This document shows, one piece after another, positions 6,200 to 14,419 of a DNA stretch of 15,326 bases; position 1 is the stretch's first letter, and each line of letters begins with the position of its first letter. The position numbers and the translations under genes were made by a program. The DNA comes from an uncultured Pseudomonadota bacterium (GTDB lineage Bacteria; Pseudomonadota; Alphaproteobacteria; Rs-D84): the NCBI GenBank assembly GCA_946628805.1, contig CAMOXB010000083.1, positions 1 through 15,326 of the forward strand, read 5' to 3'. The notes under the pieces are model-generated. The model searched no databases and had not been told where the DNA came from. It worked only from the letters and a program-made list of their open reading frames with translations.

Positions 6200-6289
6200 T
6201 GTAAAAAATAAATTAGAATGATGAAGATGAGAAGCCGTTGGCAAGCGCAGTGTAGTAAACCTACATAAGCGCGACAACGGCAATCAGAT
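6200..6289. repeat. Palindromic hairpin repeat, copy 3 (identical to copy 1)
   Basis: Exact 90-bp match to 5989-6078. It begins 18 bases beyond the secretin stop codon in the direction of secretin transcription. The exact identity, with a diverged copy between, suggests recent duplication or gene conversion. Confidence 0.85.
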
Positions 6290-6307
6290 TTATTATTATA
6301 ATTTATT

Positions 6308-7906
6308 TTAATTCAGTGGGGCGCCCCAATGTTGTTGAATACTGCGTTCCGCATCCATTGGGCTGACCAATACTTGTGGTGTCAAGATAACAACCAAAAC
6401 TTCACGTGATGCCGCGGTTTCGCTCGAACCAGACAATGCCATAAAGTCTGCATCGCCCAGGCCATAACGTGTATCATCGTTCTTTTGTTTTTCAAATCCT
6501 GATACAACCAACATCTGACCAGATTCCATGATAACTTCCTGCATGAAAGAACGTTCTTCAACTTCTGGTAATTGCAATGTGACTGCACCGATTGTTTGGG
6601 TTGACATTTTCAACAATTCACGAACTGACATTTTGAATAAAAGCAAGATTTTGCCATTTTCCAAAACGTTAGGCAATAATTGCATTGAAAATCCTGTTTC
6701 CAAATCGTCTTGGTCAACGGTACTGGATTCAACTGTTGTAAATGTTCTTGATTCGAAACGTTTGATATATCCGGTTGATTTTGTGTTCGTTACCGGGGCA
6801 ACACGATTATTACGTGTTGTAACACCAACGTTTGTGACTAATGAAACCTTGCCCTGCTTTGCCAATGCTTCGATTAAAGCATTCGATCCCGCGGCGCGTG
6901 CCATTGAACCATTACGGATTTGATTTTCAGAATATGTTCCGGTTAATCCAGTAACCGCATCAGCAACTTTGTTTGATAAAACCGCGACATTCATTGATGA
7001 TGCTTCGGTTGATGCCAAGTTATTCTTTGGATTTGCAACAATATTCAATCCAGATGTCGAATTAATTGCTGCCGCCAAATTCAGACCAAATGCAGATTCA
7101 TTAGACAACGAAACTTGTAAAACCTTTACGTCAATTGTGACCAATTGCGAAAGTCTTTTGTTTTGTTTTGCAATATATTCACCAACACGATTTAATATTG
7201 ATGGCGCCGCCGTCACAGTGATTGTTCCCAAACTGCGCGATACAGTAAATTGTGCATTTTTCGAATTATTTATAATTGAATTAATGGTGGCTTCGACTTC
7301 GTCCCATTCTTTCAGTGTTGATTCCAATGATACCTGGTTACCAGAATCCGTCTGGACAGATGATTGATATGATACGTCTGTCCCCAGCGCATATAATGTA
7401 TATGTGCGCGTTTCGGTTTCATAGAATACAATTGAATCTTTATCATAATACCACAGCAAATCTAAATCCGTTGCGATTTGTGATAACAATCCAGATAATT
7501 TTCCGGTATATGCAACATCCACAGTCTTTTTCAATTTTTCAGCATCAACCTGGCTGTCGATTTTCACAGGAATCCCAGTGATTGAATTAATATCGTTTGC
7601 CAAGACCTGTAATGTGACCGGTTCATTTAATAAAATTGTTATTCCGGTATCTGTTTCAAATTTTGATGGCAAATTATTCTTGTGTTCCAATAATGTTGAT
7701 TTATTTCCCAACCAGACACCTTCGGACATGGAAACAGTATCCCCACTGGTGACCTTGGCACGTGGGTTCTTTGCCATTTCAAAGGCTTCGTATGCGTTAA
7801 CGAAATTATTATCGACCGTTGCAGAAACTTTGGCAGATTCCTTTAATGTGCATCCTGTCAACGCAATCAACAAACCGATAAAACATATATTGAAACGAAT
7901 TTTCAT
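6308..7906 (-). CDS. Type IVb pilus-type secretin, outer-membrane lipoprotein (PilN/BfpB-like)
   Basis: A 532-residue protein. The signal peptide ends in the lipobox LTGC (C19), so it is probably lipid-anchored, as PilN/BfpB-type secretins are. Residues about 85-170 look like an STN-type N-terminal domain (ITILLNEPVTLQVLANDI...GLLSQIATDLDLLWYYD). A ring-building domain with FTVSRSLGTITVTAAP follows. The C-terminal half is the secretin barrel, with VEERSFMQEVIMESGQMLVVSGFEKQKNDD and VLVVILTPQVLV near the end. Secretins form the outer-membrane gate for pili or type II/III secretion substrates. The start at 7906 follows GGGGGAAA. It is 25 bp downstream of the TcpQ-like gene and surely cotranscribed with it. 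No pilin, ATPase or platform gene is present in the window. Confidence 0.88.
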   Translation of the reverse strand: MKIRFNICFIGLLIALTGCTLKESAKVSATVDNNFVNAYEAFEMAKNPRAKVTSGDTVSMSEGVWLGNKSTLLEHKNNLPSKFETDTGITILLNEPVTLQVLANDINSITGIPVKIDSQVDAEKLKKTVDVAYTGKLSGLLSQIATDLDLLWYYDKDSIVFYETETRTYTLYALGTDVSYQSSVQTDSGNQVSLESTLKEWDEVEATINSIINNSKNAQFTVSRSLGTITVTAAPSILNRVGEYIAKQNKRLSQLVTIDVKVLQVSLSNESAFGLNLAAAINSTSGLNIVANPKNNLASTEASSMNVAVLSNKVADAVTGLTGTYSENQIRNGSMARAAGSNALIEALAKQGKVSLVTNVGVTTRNNRVAPVTNTKSTGYIKRFESRTFTTVESSTVDQDDLETGFSMQLLPNVLENGKILLLFKMSVRELLKMSTQTIGAVTLQLPEVEERSFMQEVIMESGQMLVVSGFEKQKNDDTRYGLGDADFMALSGSSETAASREVLVVILTPQVLVSPMDAERSIQQHWGAPLN

Positions 7907-7931
7907 ATTTTCCCCCGTCCCCTGTTCAGGT

Positions 7932-8837
7932 TTATTCTTCTGTGGTTGAAACGACAACTACGCGGTTTCCTTTGTAAAATTTAGCATATGGAATCGGTGT
8001 TGCACGTTCAAAATTACGAATTAATGCCGATGCTACATCAACAAAGCGACCTTTGAATACGGCACTGGCTTCGATTGGATATTCGCGCGATGTTGTCCAT
8101 ACCAAATCCCAGCCTTCTTTGTCGCACCATGATTGTAATACCTGGCGCAAAGTTTGACCGTTTGTAACAACCCACGAACGAACCTGGTCTTGAACAACCG
8201 CTGGGGCTTCTTCATCAACATATTCGTTTATCGCGATATCTGTATCCGAACCATTGTTTGTTGCAATTGAATTGCATGTCTTTTCTGCCGCAAAACCCGC
8301 ACGTTGTGCAAACACCGCATAAGAATCCGACGATTTATTACAATTTTTATGACCACTGCGCGACATCGCCAATACACTGCCACCATCATCTTCCATCATT
8401 TCACGACGCATTAATGGCATTTCGGCATCATTTGTGCATTCATAATCAAAACCAACCGGGATTTGATTGCCATTTGAAACATCTGGACCACCAGACCAAC
8501 CGGCGCCATGTGTGACAATATTATTTTCAATCACAAGACCCGAACCAATCTTTGAAACAATTTTTGTTCCATCATTTCCGCATCCATTACCCGAACATGC
8601 AACCGTTACATCCGCTTCAGATCCAGGTGCCGGCCACACATCAGATTCCATTTCAACGTATTCCATTTCTTCATATTCAGGTGCAACGTATTCGCGATTT
8701 ACATCTTCGGCAACATATTCTTGTTCACCAGAATCATAAAAAACTTCGGATGTGACAACCTGTTGCAGTCCATCGTTTGCCGATGCCATACCGATAAAAC
8801 CCGCACATACCATAAATGCACATACTTTTTGGAACAT
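7932..8837 (-). CDS. TcpQ/PilL-like pilus assembly protein, 301 aa
   Basis: Signal peptide of about 20 residues (ends GMASA-ND). It is followed by an E/Y-rich acidic segment (35-66) with repeated EYV motifs, then a glycine/cysteine region. The C-terminal domain (about 219-298) matches the TcpQ pattern: WVVTNGQTLRQVLQSWCDKEGWDLVW, then FKGRFVDVASALIRNF and a final YKGNRVVVV. In Vibrio TCP and related type IVb systems such proteins stabilise the secretin; the next gene here encodes that secretin, which supports the call. The start at 8837 follows AAGGAAAG, and a strong promoter lies just upstream. The long N-terminal part resembles nothing I can name. Confidence 0.8.
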   Translation of the reverse strand: MFQKVCAFMVCAGFIGMASANDGLQQVVTSEVFYDSGEQEYVAEDVNREYVAPEYEEMEYVEMESDVWPAPGSEADVTVACSGNGCGNDGTKIVSKIGSGLVIENNIVTHGAGWSGGPDVSNGNQIPVGFDYECTNDAEMPLMRREMMEDDGGSVLAMSRSGHKNCNKSSDSYAVFAQRAGFAAEKTCNSIATNNGSDTDIAINEYVDEEAPAVVQDQVRSWVVTNGQTLRQVLQSWCDKEGWDLVWTTSREYPIEASAVFKGRFVDVASALIRNFERATPIPYAKFYKGNRVVVVSTTEE

Positions 8838-8870
8838 AATTCTTTCCTTTCCTTAATATTATTATATCTG

Positions 8871-8899
8871 ATTATAACAATTTGACCGAATCTGTGCAA
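8871..8899 (-). promoter_or_regulatory. Promoter of the TcpQ-secretin operon
   Basis: Minus strand: TTGCAC (8894-8899), exactly 17 bp, TATAAT (8871-8876). The -10 lies 33 bases before the start codon. This is one of the best-matching promoters in the window. Confidence 0.7.
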
Positions 8900-8954
8900 G
8901 ACTTAAAATTACAAAAAATATAATACATAAAAAATCGCACGAATCGGTAAAACG

Positions 8955-8963
8955 TGTTATACT
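8955..8963 (+). promoter_or_regulatory. Extended -10 promoter of the suf-containing cluster
   Basis: TGTTATACT is an extended -10 element (TGN-TATACT), 22 bases before the first start codon. There is no good -35. No Fur, RirA or IscR site is obvious nearby. Confidence 0.45.
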
Positions 8964-8985
8964 GGTATGCAAAAGGAATCATAAA

Positions 8986-9528
8986 ATGGAAAATACGATT
9001 ATATTAATTTTTGTCATCGTTTGCGCGATATTTAGTGTTTGTTCGCTGTTTCTTTCAATAAAAACTGGCAAGAACATAAAAAACATTAATAAAACACTGA
9101 CATATCAATATAACCTGTTGGTAAAAATTCAAACCATATTGAAAAATAAATTTTCAGTTAACGAAACCACAGACAAAGCCGAAATTATATACCAAGATTT
9201 GTTGCAAGACCTGATTCCAATCATGGCAACAATGGACGTAATGCCACGTAATACATCGGAACACCCGCTTTGGCGTGCGTTGGGTGGCATAATGGACGAA
9301 TATGCAAAAAATCCGTTTGTTCTGGAAAAATTGCGTCGTGCAATAAAACTGGATTCGAATATCGCACATAATGTATCGCATTACCTTAATCGCGCAAATA
9401 TGTTTTTACAACATATGGCATCGACTGATTCGGACGGTATTTTATCAACAACATTTACAGACGGTCTTTTGGGACAATCATTAACATTTTTTGCCCAGGC
9501 ACAAACATTGGCAAACAGCGATAAATGA
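8986..9528 (+). CDS. Unknown membrane-anchored protein, 180 aa, first gene of the suf cluster
   Basis: One N-terminal transmembrane segment (about residues 4-26: IILIFVIVCAIFSVCSLFLSI), then a basic, asparagine-rich stretch and a helical, mostly soluble domain with no cysteines after the membrane segment. The start follows AAAGGAA. Its stop codon overlaps the sufB start (ATGA at 9525-9528), so the two are translationally coupled, which hints at a shared function. I recognise no domain. The topology (short N-terminal anchor, cytoplasmic or periplasmic body) cannot be settled from sequence. It is not a SufA, SufU, SufT or IscR homologue by eye. Confidence 0.8.
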   Translation: MENTIILIFVIVCAIFSVCSLFLSIKTGKNIKNINKTLTYQYNLLVKIQTILKNKFSVNETTDKAEIIYQDLLQDLIPIMATMDVMPRNTSEHPLWRALGGIMDEYAKNPFVLEKLRRAIKLDSNIAHNVSHYLNRANMFLQHMASTDSDGILSTTFTDGLLGQSLTFFAQAQTLANSDK

Positions 9529-10865
9529 CAGCATTAAACGAAAAACTTGTTCGGGAAATATCAAATCTGCGTGGCGAACCAGATTGGATGTTGCAATGGC
9601 GTTTAGATGCATTAAAAAAATGGTTAAAAATGCGTGAACCACATTGGGCTGAAATTGACTATGAACCGATTAATTATGACGCACTAAATTACTATAACAC
9701 ACCGGAAAAAATCGATAATTCAAAATTAAAAGAAACATATGATAAAATGGGATTGCCGGAAAGTGAACAGCGCGCCCTTTTGGGTATGGCAACCGATACT
9801 GTTATTGACAGCCAATCCGTCCATACCTCATATAGTGATGAATTAAAAAAATTTGGGATAATATTTTTACCTTTATCCACAGCCGTTATTGAATATCCAG
9901 AATTAGTTAAACAATATATCGGCACAATCGTTCCAAACGACGATAATTTCTTTGCAGCATTAAACGCGGCGGTATTTTCAGACGGAACATTTGTATATAT
10001 ACCAAAGAACGTAAAATGCCCGATTGATTTAGCCAGTTATTTTCGAATTGAAACTGCGAAAATCGGACAATTTGAACGCACTCTTATTATCGCCGACGAA
10101 GGTTCAACCCTTTCGTATATGGAAGGATGCAGCGCCCCACGCCGTCCAAATCATCAATTACACAGTGGCGTCGTTGAAATCGTCGTTCATAAAAATGCAC
10201 ACGTAAAATATTCGACTGTTCAAAACTGGTATGCGGGGGATTTTGCCGTATACAACGATTTGCCAACAAATAAAAACGGTATATTAAATTTCGTTACCAA
10301 ACGTGGAAAATGTTTTGAAAATGCATCGCTGGATTGGACCCAGGTTGAAATTGGTTCAGCAATGACATGGAAATATCCGTCTACAATTTTATATGGCGAT
10401 AATTCACAAAGTGATTTTTATTCGCTTTCCATAACACGCGGTGCACAAATGGCGGACACAGGAACAAAGATGATTCATATTGGCAACAATACAAAATCAA
10501 ATATTGTTTCATATGGCGTCGCATCAGATTATTCACGACAAACATTTCGCAGTCTGGTTTCTTTTACCGGTGTAAACGGAAAAAACGCATGCAAATGCGA
10601 CAGCCGTATCATTGGCAATAATGCGACCGCAAACACAATTCCAACCGTTATTCATAGCAATGCAAAAAACGAACAATCACACGAAGCGACCACCGGCGCA
10701 ATCGACCCAGACGCTTTGCGATTCTTGATGCAAAGCGGTATTGACGAAGACGAAGCAACCGCATTAATAATTGGCGCAAATGCATCACCCATTATTTCAC
10801 GATTACCAATGGAATTCTTGGTTGAATCAAAACAATTAATACAAATGGCACTAAAAAAAGAATAA
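9525..10865 (+). CDS. sufB: Fe-S cluster scaffold protein SufB
   Basis: A 446-residue scaffold of the SUF system; with SufC (and usually SufD) it assembles Fe-S clusters from persulfide sulfur and iron in the cytoplasm. Close matches to E. coli SufB are VFSDGTFVYIPKNVKCPIDL (150-169), YMEGCSAPRR (198-207), HKNAHVKYSTVQNW (222-235), ADTGTKMIHIGNNTKS (310-325) and HEATTGAI (386-393). C358 in CKCDSRIIG corresponds to E. coli Cys405 and E387 to Glu434, both needed for cluster assembly, so the scaffold chemistry looks intact. The E. coli N-terminal CxxCxxxC-like motif is not seen. It overlaps the upstream gene by ATGA; sufC starts 3 bases after its stop. Confidence 0.96.
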   Translation: MTALNEKLVREISNLRGEPDWMLQWRLDALKKWLKMREPHWAEIDYEPINYDALNYYNTPEKIDNSKLKETYDKMGLPESEQRALLGMATDTVIDSQSVHTSYSDELKKFGIIFLPLSTAVIEYPELVKQYIGTIVPNDDNFFAALNAAVFSDGTFVYIPKNVKCPIDLASYFRIETAKIGQFERTLIIADEGSTLSYMEGCSAPRRPNHQLHSGVVEIVVHKNAHVKYSTVQNWYAGDFAVYNDLPTNKNGILNFVTKRGKCFENASLDWTQVEIGSAMTWKYPSTILYGDNSQSDFYSLSITRGAQMADTGTKMIHIGNNTKSNIVSYGVASDYSRQTFRSLVSFTGVNGKNACKCDSRIIGNNATANTIPTVIHSNAKNEQSHEATTGAIDPDALRFLMQSGIDEDEATALIIGANASPIISRLPMEFLVESKQLIQMALKKE

Positions 10866-10868
10866 AAA

Positions 10869-11546
10869 ATGTTAGAAATAAAAAATCTTTGTGTATCAAT
10901 GAACGAAAAACCATTATTAGAAAATATAAATATGGTTGTACGTGACGGCGCACGGCATCGTCTGGCTGGACATAATGGTTCGGGCAAATCAACATTGGTT
11001 AACACAATCGCAGGCGATAATTCTTACCATATCGACAGCGGTCAAATAATATTCAACGGCACCGACATAACACACGAAAATGCAACAACACGTGCGTTGA
11101 TGGGGATATTCTTGGGCGCACAAAACGTCCCAGAAATCCCAGGACTTACATTATTATCCTTCTTGAAACATTCGTGCATTGCGCATACACATTTTGAAAC
11201 AGGCAAAGATTTATCAATGGGCGAATTTCTGGAACGTGTTGAAAAAGCCTGTGCAAAACTAGACATACCAAAAGAATGGCTTAATCGTTATGTAAACGTT
11301 GGGTTTTCAGGGGGCGAACGAAAACGCATTATGTTACTTCGTTTGATTTTAACACAACCGAAATTGGCAATACTGGACGAACCAGATTCGGGTGCAGATG
11401 CGGTCGTTCAAAAACAAATCGCCACAATAATAAGTGAAATGAAAGACACTGCGTTTTTATTCATATCACACCAAGACGCATTTTCATCTTCAATTGATAT
11501 AAGTGAAACAACCACTTTGGATAATGGCAAAATTGTGATAAAATAA
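10869..11546 (+). CDS. sufC: SUF system ATPase SufC
   Basis: A 225-residue ABC-type ATPase that drives conformational change in the SufB scaffold. It has Walker A GHNGSGKS (34-41), the Q-loop in GAQNVPEIPG (83-92, the SufC-specific EIPG), signature FSGGERKR (146-153), Walker B LAILDEPDSG (166-175) and H-loop His201 in ISHQ. It is about 25 residues shorter than E. coli SufC. The usual DSGLDID after Walker B is DSGADAV here. It begins 3 bases after sufB with no separate strong Shine-Dalgarno, so it is probably coupled. No sufD, sufS, sufE/U or sufA follows; the next genes encode unrelated membrane proteins. Confidence 0.95.
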   Translation: MLEIKNLCVSMNEKPLLENINMVVRDGARHRLAGHNGSGKSTLVNTIAGDNSYHIDSGQIIFNGTDITHENATTRALMGIFLGAQNVPEIPGLTLLSFLKHSCIAHTHFETGKDLSMGEFLERVEKACAKLDIPKEWLNRYVNVGFSGGERKRIMLLRLILTQPKLAILDEPDSGADAVVQKQIATIISEMKDTAFLFISHQDAFSSSIDISETTTLDNGKIVIK

Positions 11547-11570
11547 GAAAGACAACAAAAGGATACAAAT

Positions 11571-12398
11571 ATGAAAAATCAATTAAAACAATGGCTTTTT
11601 AACAAACCGATATTATTTGCATCGGTATTTTTTGCAATGACAATTATTTTGGGGCTGGTATATTCATTGTTTCAAACGTTTTTAAGTTTTGAATCAATAT
11701 TGCCAATATATTTCATATTTGCATTATCGTTTATATGCGCAACATATTATATGATAAAGAAATTACCACACGATAAAATGTATCGTAATGATTTTATTGC
11801 TATCAATAACGGCGCATCAATTATATCAATTGCAACATCATTAATTGCAATATTATCAATCGGATTGGCAGGCCCAATGATTCAACGAAAAATGATGATG
11901 ATGTATTTATTACACCAATCTGCGTTTTTAATTATATTTATCGCGATTATATTGTTGTCTTTATATATCCTTGGGGTTGCAGTTGCAAATATATATGCAA
12001 AATATAAACGCGCAACAACAATGGGTATTAATTCATGGCGTGTAATATTGTCAATGCCATTTGGATTTTTATTAATGTGGACACCGGGATATTTAATCGA
12101 AGAAAAAGGAAAAAAACCAAATCTGGTTATAAAATCAAATTGGTATAATCGTTTTAATAATTGGGTTTTATCGAATTTTTCAAATGTGTTGTTTATGTTC
12201 TTGTTCCTGACATTTGCACGCTGTGTTATATCTGGATTACCAACATTAATATTAACGACTGCATTATTGGTTCTTTATACATTATGGTATGTAAAACACA
12301 AATCAGATTTTGTAAAAAATATAAACAACGGATACGCATTAACCGCAGTTGGTATTAATATCGCTGTATTGGTCGCCGTCCTTTTAACCATAGGATAA
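11571..12398 (+). CDS. Polytopic membrane protein of unknown function, 275 aa
   Basis: Starts after AAAGGATAC, 24 bases downstream of sufC, and ends 4 bases before the transporter gene, so it is probably in the same transcript. Six to eight hydrophobic segments are visible: about residues 13-35, 43-61, 82-103, 115-140, 157-173, 202-220, 223-241 and 254-274. There is an N-in basic start and a central amphipathic loop (EEKGKKPNLVIKSNWYNRFNNW). A methionine-rich patch RKMMMM is notable. There are no charged motifs of known transporter families and I do not recognise a domain. A link to Fe-S assembly or to the neighbouring transporter is only positional. Confidence 0.8.
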   Translation: MKNQLKQWLFNKPILFASVFFAMTIILGLVYSLFQTFLSFESILPIYFIFALSFICATYYMIKKLPHDKMYRNDFIAINNGASIISIATSLIAILSIGLAGPMIQRKMMMMYLLHQSAFLIIFIAIILLSLYILGVAVANIYAKYKRATTMGINSWRVILSMPFGFLLMWTPGYLIEEKGKKPNLVIKSNWYNRFNNWVLSNFSNVLFMFLFLTFARCVISGLPTLILTTALLVLYTLWYVKHKSDFVKNINNGYALTAVGINIAVLVAVLLTIG

Positions 12399-12402
12399 AA
12401 GT

Positions 12403-13446
12403 ATGCATAACCTGGTATTTTTCATCGCATTAATATTCATTTTATGGATTGGCCGTTCGATATTTATACCATTGCTTTTCGCAACATTTTTGTGGTATTT
12501 ATTGAACGCGATTTCTACATATTATCGACGTATTATGCCATGTAACAAATCCGAAAAATGCAGTGTATATTTACACAAATTTTATAATATTTTATCACCG
12601 ATTTTATCGCTTTTATCGGTTGGTGGTGTTATATATCTGTTTTCAACCCAGGTACGCCCAATGTTATCAGAATTATATAACGCAACCCCGATATTACAGC
12701 AAAAATTACTGGAATTTTCGGAATTTATTTCACGTAAAATCGGTATTGGAATTGATTTGGATTTAATACCTAACCTGCCCCAGATTGCCGGGTACATAGG
12801 TTCATCATTGGCGGGCCTTGCAACATCAACCGGTATGGTTTTGATATATTTAATATTTATGTTTGTTGAACAAAGTTCGTTTAACAAAAAAATCGATGCC
12901 ATGCCATTAAGCCGTATAAAGTCAAAAAAACTTCGTTTCATATTAAACAGTATTGATGAAAATATGAAAAAATATTTATTTACAAAAACATTTATTTCCG
13001 CCGCGACTGGAATATGTGCATATATATTATTACATTTTATCGGTCTGGAATACGCATCGGTTTGGGCGTTTATAATATTCGTGTTAAATTATATTCCAAC
13101 AATCGGTTCGATATTTGCATGCGGTCTGCCAATCGCATACGCGTTAATCAGTGGCGACACATGGCATTTACCGGTCTTTACTGCAATTTCATTAATTGGT
13201 CTGGAAATATTATTTGGAAATATCTTAGACCCAAAATTAACAGGAAAGACATTGAACATCTCTACATTAGCAATATTAATAAACCTGGTATTTTGGGGTA
13301 TGATTTGGGGCCCAGCCGGAATGTTTTTCAGTGTTCCAATTTTGGTTGGCATATACGTCACAACCGCCCAGTTTTCATCGACACGTTGGATTGCAACATT
13401 GCTTTCAACCGATGGTAAAATCCCAGATGAAACCCAAAACGATTAA
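12403..13446 (+). CDS. AI-2E family (PerM/YdbI-type) membrane transporter
   Basis: A 347-residue integral membrane protein. N-terminal hydrophobic segments are followed by a central soluble-looking helical region (about 75-130), then further membrane segments. The family hallmark LNYIPTIGSIFACGLPI (about 227-243) is clear. So is the C-terminal pattern DPKLTGKTLNISTLAILINLVFWGMIWGPAGMFFSVPI, which matches the usual D-P-x-x-x-G-x-x-L...W...G..G..L..P. Members have been linked to autoinducer-2 export, Na+/H+ antiport and other efflux, so the substrate cannot be named. The start at 12403 lies four bases after the previous stop, with GGATAAAAGT as a likely overlapping Shine-Dalgarno. It is the last gene of the cluster, closed by a terminator. 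Confidence 0.9.
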   Translation: MHNLVFFIALIFILWIGRSIFIPLLFATFLWYLLNAISTYYRRIMPCNKSEKCSVYLHKFYNILSPILSLLSVGGVIYLFSTQVRPMLSELYNATPILQQKLLEFSEFISRKIGIGIDLDLIPNLPQIAGYIGSSLAGLATSTGMVLIYLIFMFVEQSSFNKKIDAMPLSRIKSKKLRFILNSIDENMKKYLFTKTFISAATGICAYILLHFIGLEYASVWAFIIFVLNYIPTIGSIFACGLPIAYALISGDTWHLPVFTAISLIGLEILFGNILDPKLTGKTLNISTLAILINLVFWGMIWGPAGMFFSVPILVGIYVTTAQFSSTRWIATLLSTDGKIPDETQND

Positions 13447-13452
13447 AAAAAT

Positions 13453-13479
13453 AAAAATGCCATCAAATATGGCATTTTT
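13453..13479. terminator. Bidirectional terminator between convergent genes
   Basis: 11-bp stem AAAAATGCCAT/ATGGCATTTTT (13453-13463 with 13469-13479) with loop CAAAT and T-runs on both strands. It serves the transporter gene (plus) and the LamG-like gene (minus). Confidence 0.85.
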
Positions 13480-13482
13480 ATT

Positions 13483-14367
13483 TTAATCAATTCCATAAAT
13501 AAAATTTCCTGTTCCAGAATTCCCATAAAATTTTTGTTCAACAATATCCCACATACCGTTTGATGGAACAACATAATCACCAATAACCATACCTGCTGGC
13601 ACAGGCACAAAATGCCGAACAAGATTACCATTATCATAAATAAAGGTTTCATAGAAACGCACACCGCTTTTCGCAATATGTATATCCGTATAAGAATACG
13701 ATCCAAATAATAGCACAGAAGACGAAGCCTGAAAATCTGAATACGAATGATTAACTTGGAATATATTTACATAATTCATATCGAAAACTGTTATAATATT
13801 TTTGTTTTTATCTATTAATACTTTTTCATTTGTCCTGCATCGTGGTCCGGTTACTACAGAACTATTATAATCGTCTCTATACACTTTTTCATTTGTACAT
13901 AAAAACATAAAACTTTTATTGGCATAACCTCTGCGTTCGCCAAAAACATTAGTACCCGTTAAATCTTTTTGATATACCGTTGCAACAATACGCGTATCTT
14001 GATTTGGCATAAAACCTGTATCTATATACTGAGTCCCTGTACTTTCCAGGTACAAGCAGGGATTTGCACCAATCAAATTTGCGTTTTCATCAAATTCGTA
14101 TAAATCTATTGTATCATCAAAGACATAATATTCTTTGCCTTCATAACTTATATGTAATTCACGTTCTGAATCAGAATTTATTTTAAACGGACATGTTGAC
14201 ATATTGGCATAAAAAACATCATCTCCTATCTTAACATTTAATGATGGGATTGTATTTTTTTCAGAATTTAAATATAAATAATCATCACCAATATGTAAAA
14301 TATGTTCATGGGCACCCAAGACTGTGAACGGAATAAATAAAAATATTATTATCAGCATTTTTGACAT
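13483..14367 (-). CDS. Exported LamG/concanavalin-like protein, 294 aa
   Basis: The start at 14367 has GGAGG eight bases upstream; a TTG at 14379 lies inside that Shine-Dalgarno and is not the start. Signal peptide MSKMLIIIFLFIPFTVLGA. An N-terminal domain of about 85 residues has one cysteine. Then comes a LamG-like beta-sandwich region opening with LYLESTGTQYIDTGF and closing with FVPVPAGMVIGDYVVPSNGMWDIVEQKFYGNSGTGNF. This signature is frequent in predicted surface proteins of gut bacteria. The ligand is unknown; glycan or host-surface binding is inferred. It is preceded by leader copy B with a terminator, so it probably shares regulation with the 389-aa cysteine-rich gene even though the proteins are unrelated. 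Confidence 0.82.
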   Translation of the reverse strand: MSKMLIIIFLFIPFTVLGAHEHILHIGDDYLYLNSEKNTIPSLNVKIGDDVFYANMSTCPFKINSDSERELHISYEGKEYYVFDDTIDLYEFDENANLIGANPCLYLESTGTQYIDTGFMPNQDTRIVATVYQKDLTGTNVFGERRGYANKSFMFLCTNEKVYRDDYNSSVVTGPRCRTNEKVLIDKNKNIITVFDMNYVNIFQVNHSYSDFQASSSVLLFGSYSYTDIHIAKSGVRFYETFIYDNGNLVRHFVPVPAGMVIGDYVVPSNGMWDIVEQKFYGNSGTGNFIYGID

Positions 14368-14385
14368 TAGTTCCTCCAAATCGCA

Positions 14386-14419
14386 AAAATAAAAAACCGC
14401 ATCAAAAATTGAAGCGGTT
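14386..14419 (-). terminator. Attenuator terminator of leader copy B
   Basis: Stem AACCGC/GCGGTT (14395-14400 with 14414-14419), extended by inner TCAA/TTGA, followed on the minus strand by TTTTTTATTTTT. It ends 8 bases before GGAGG of the gene it precedes. Confidence 0.78.

Noticed and set aside
6016-6289. Small 13-residue frames beginning MRS and ending at TAA in all three hairpin repeats
   Set aside because: The copies keep length and pairing but not the amino acids, and there is no ribosome binding site. Stem covariation explains the conservation better than coding.
5989-6289. CRISPR array or integron attC sites
   Set aside because: Repeats are too long and too few, spacers are unequal, and the outer two are identical over 90 bp. 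No GTTRRRY core pair, cas genes or integrase were seen.
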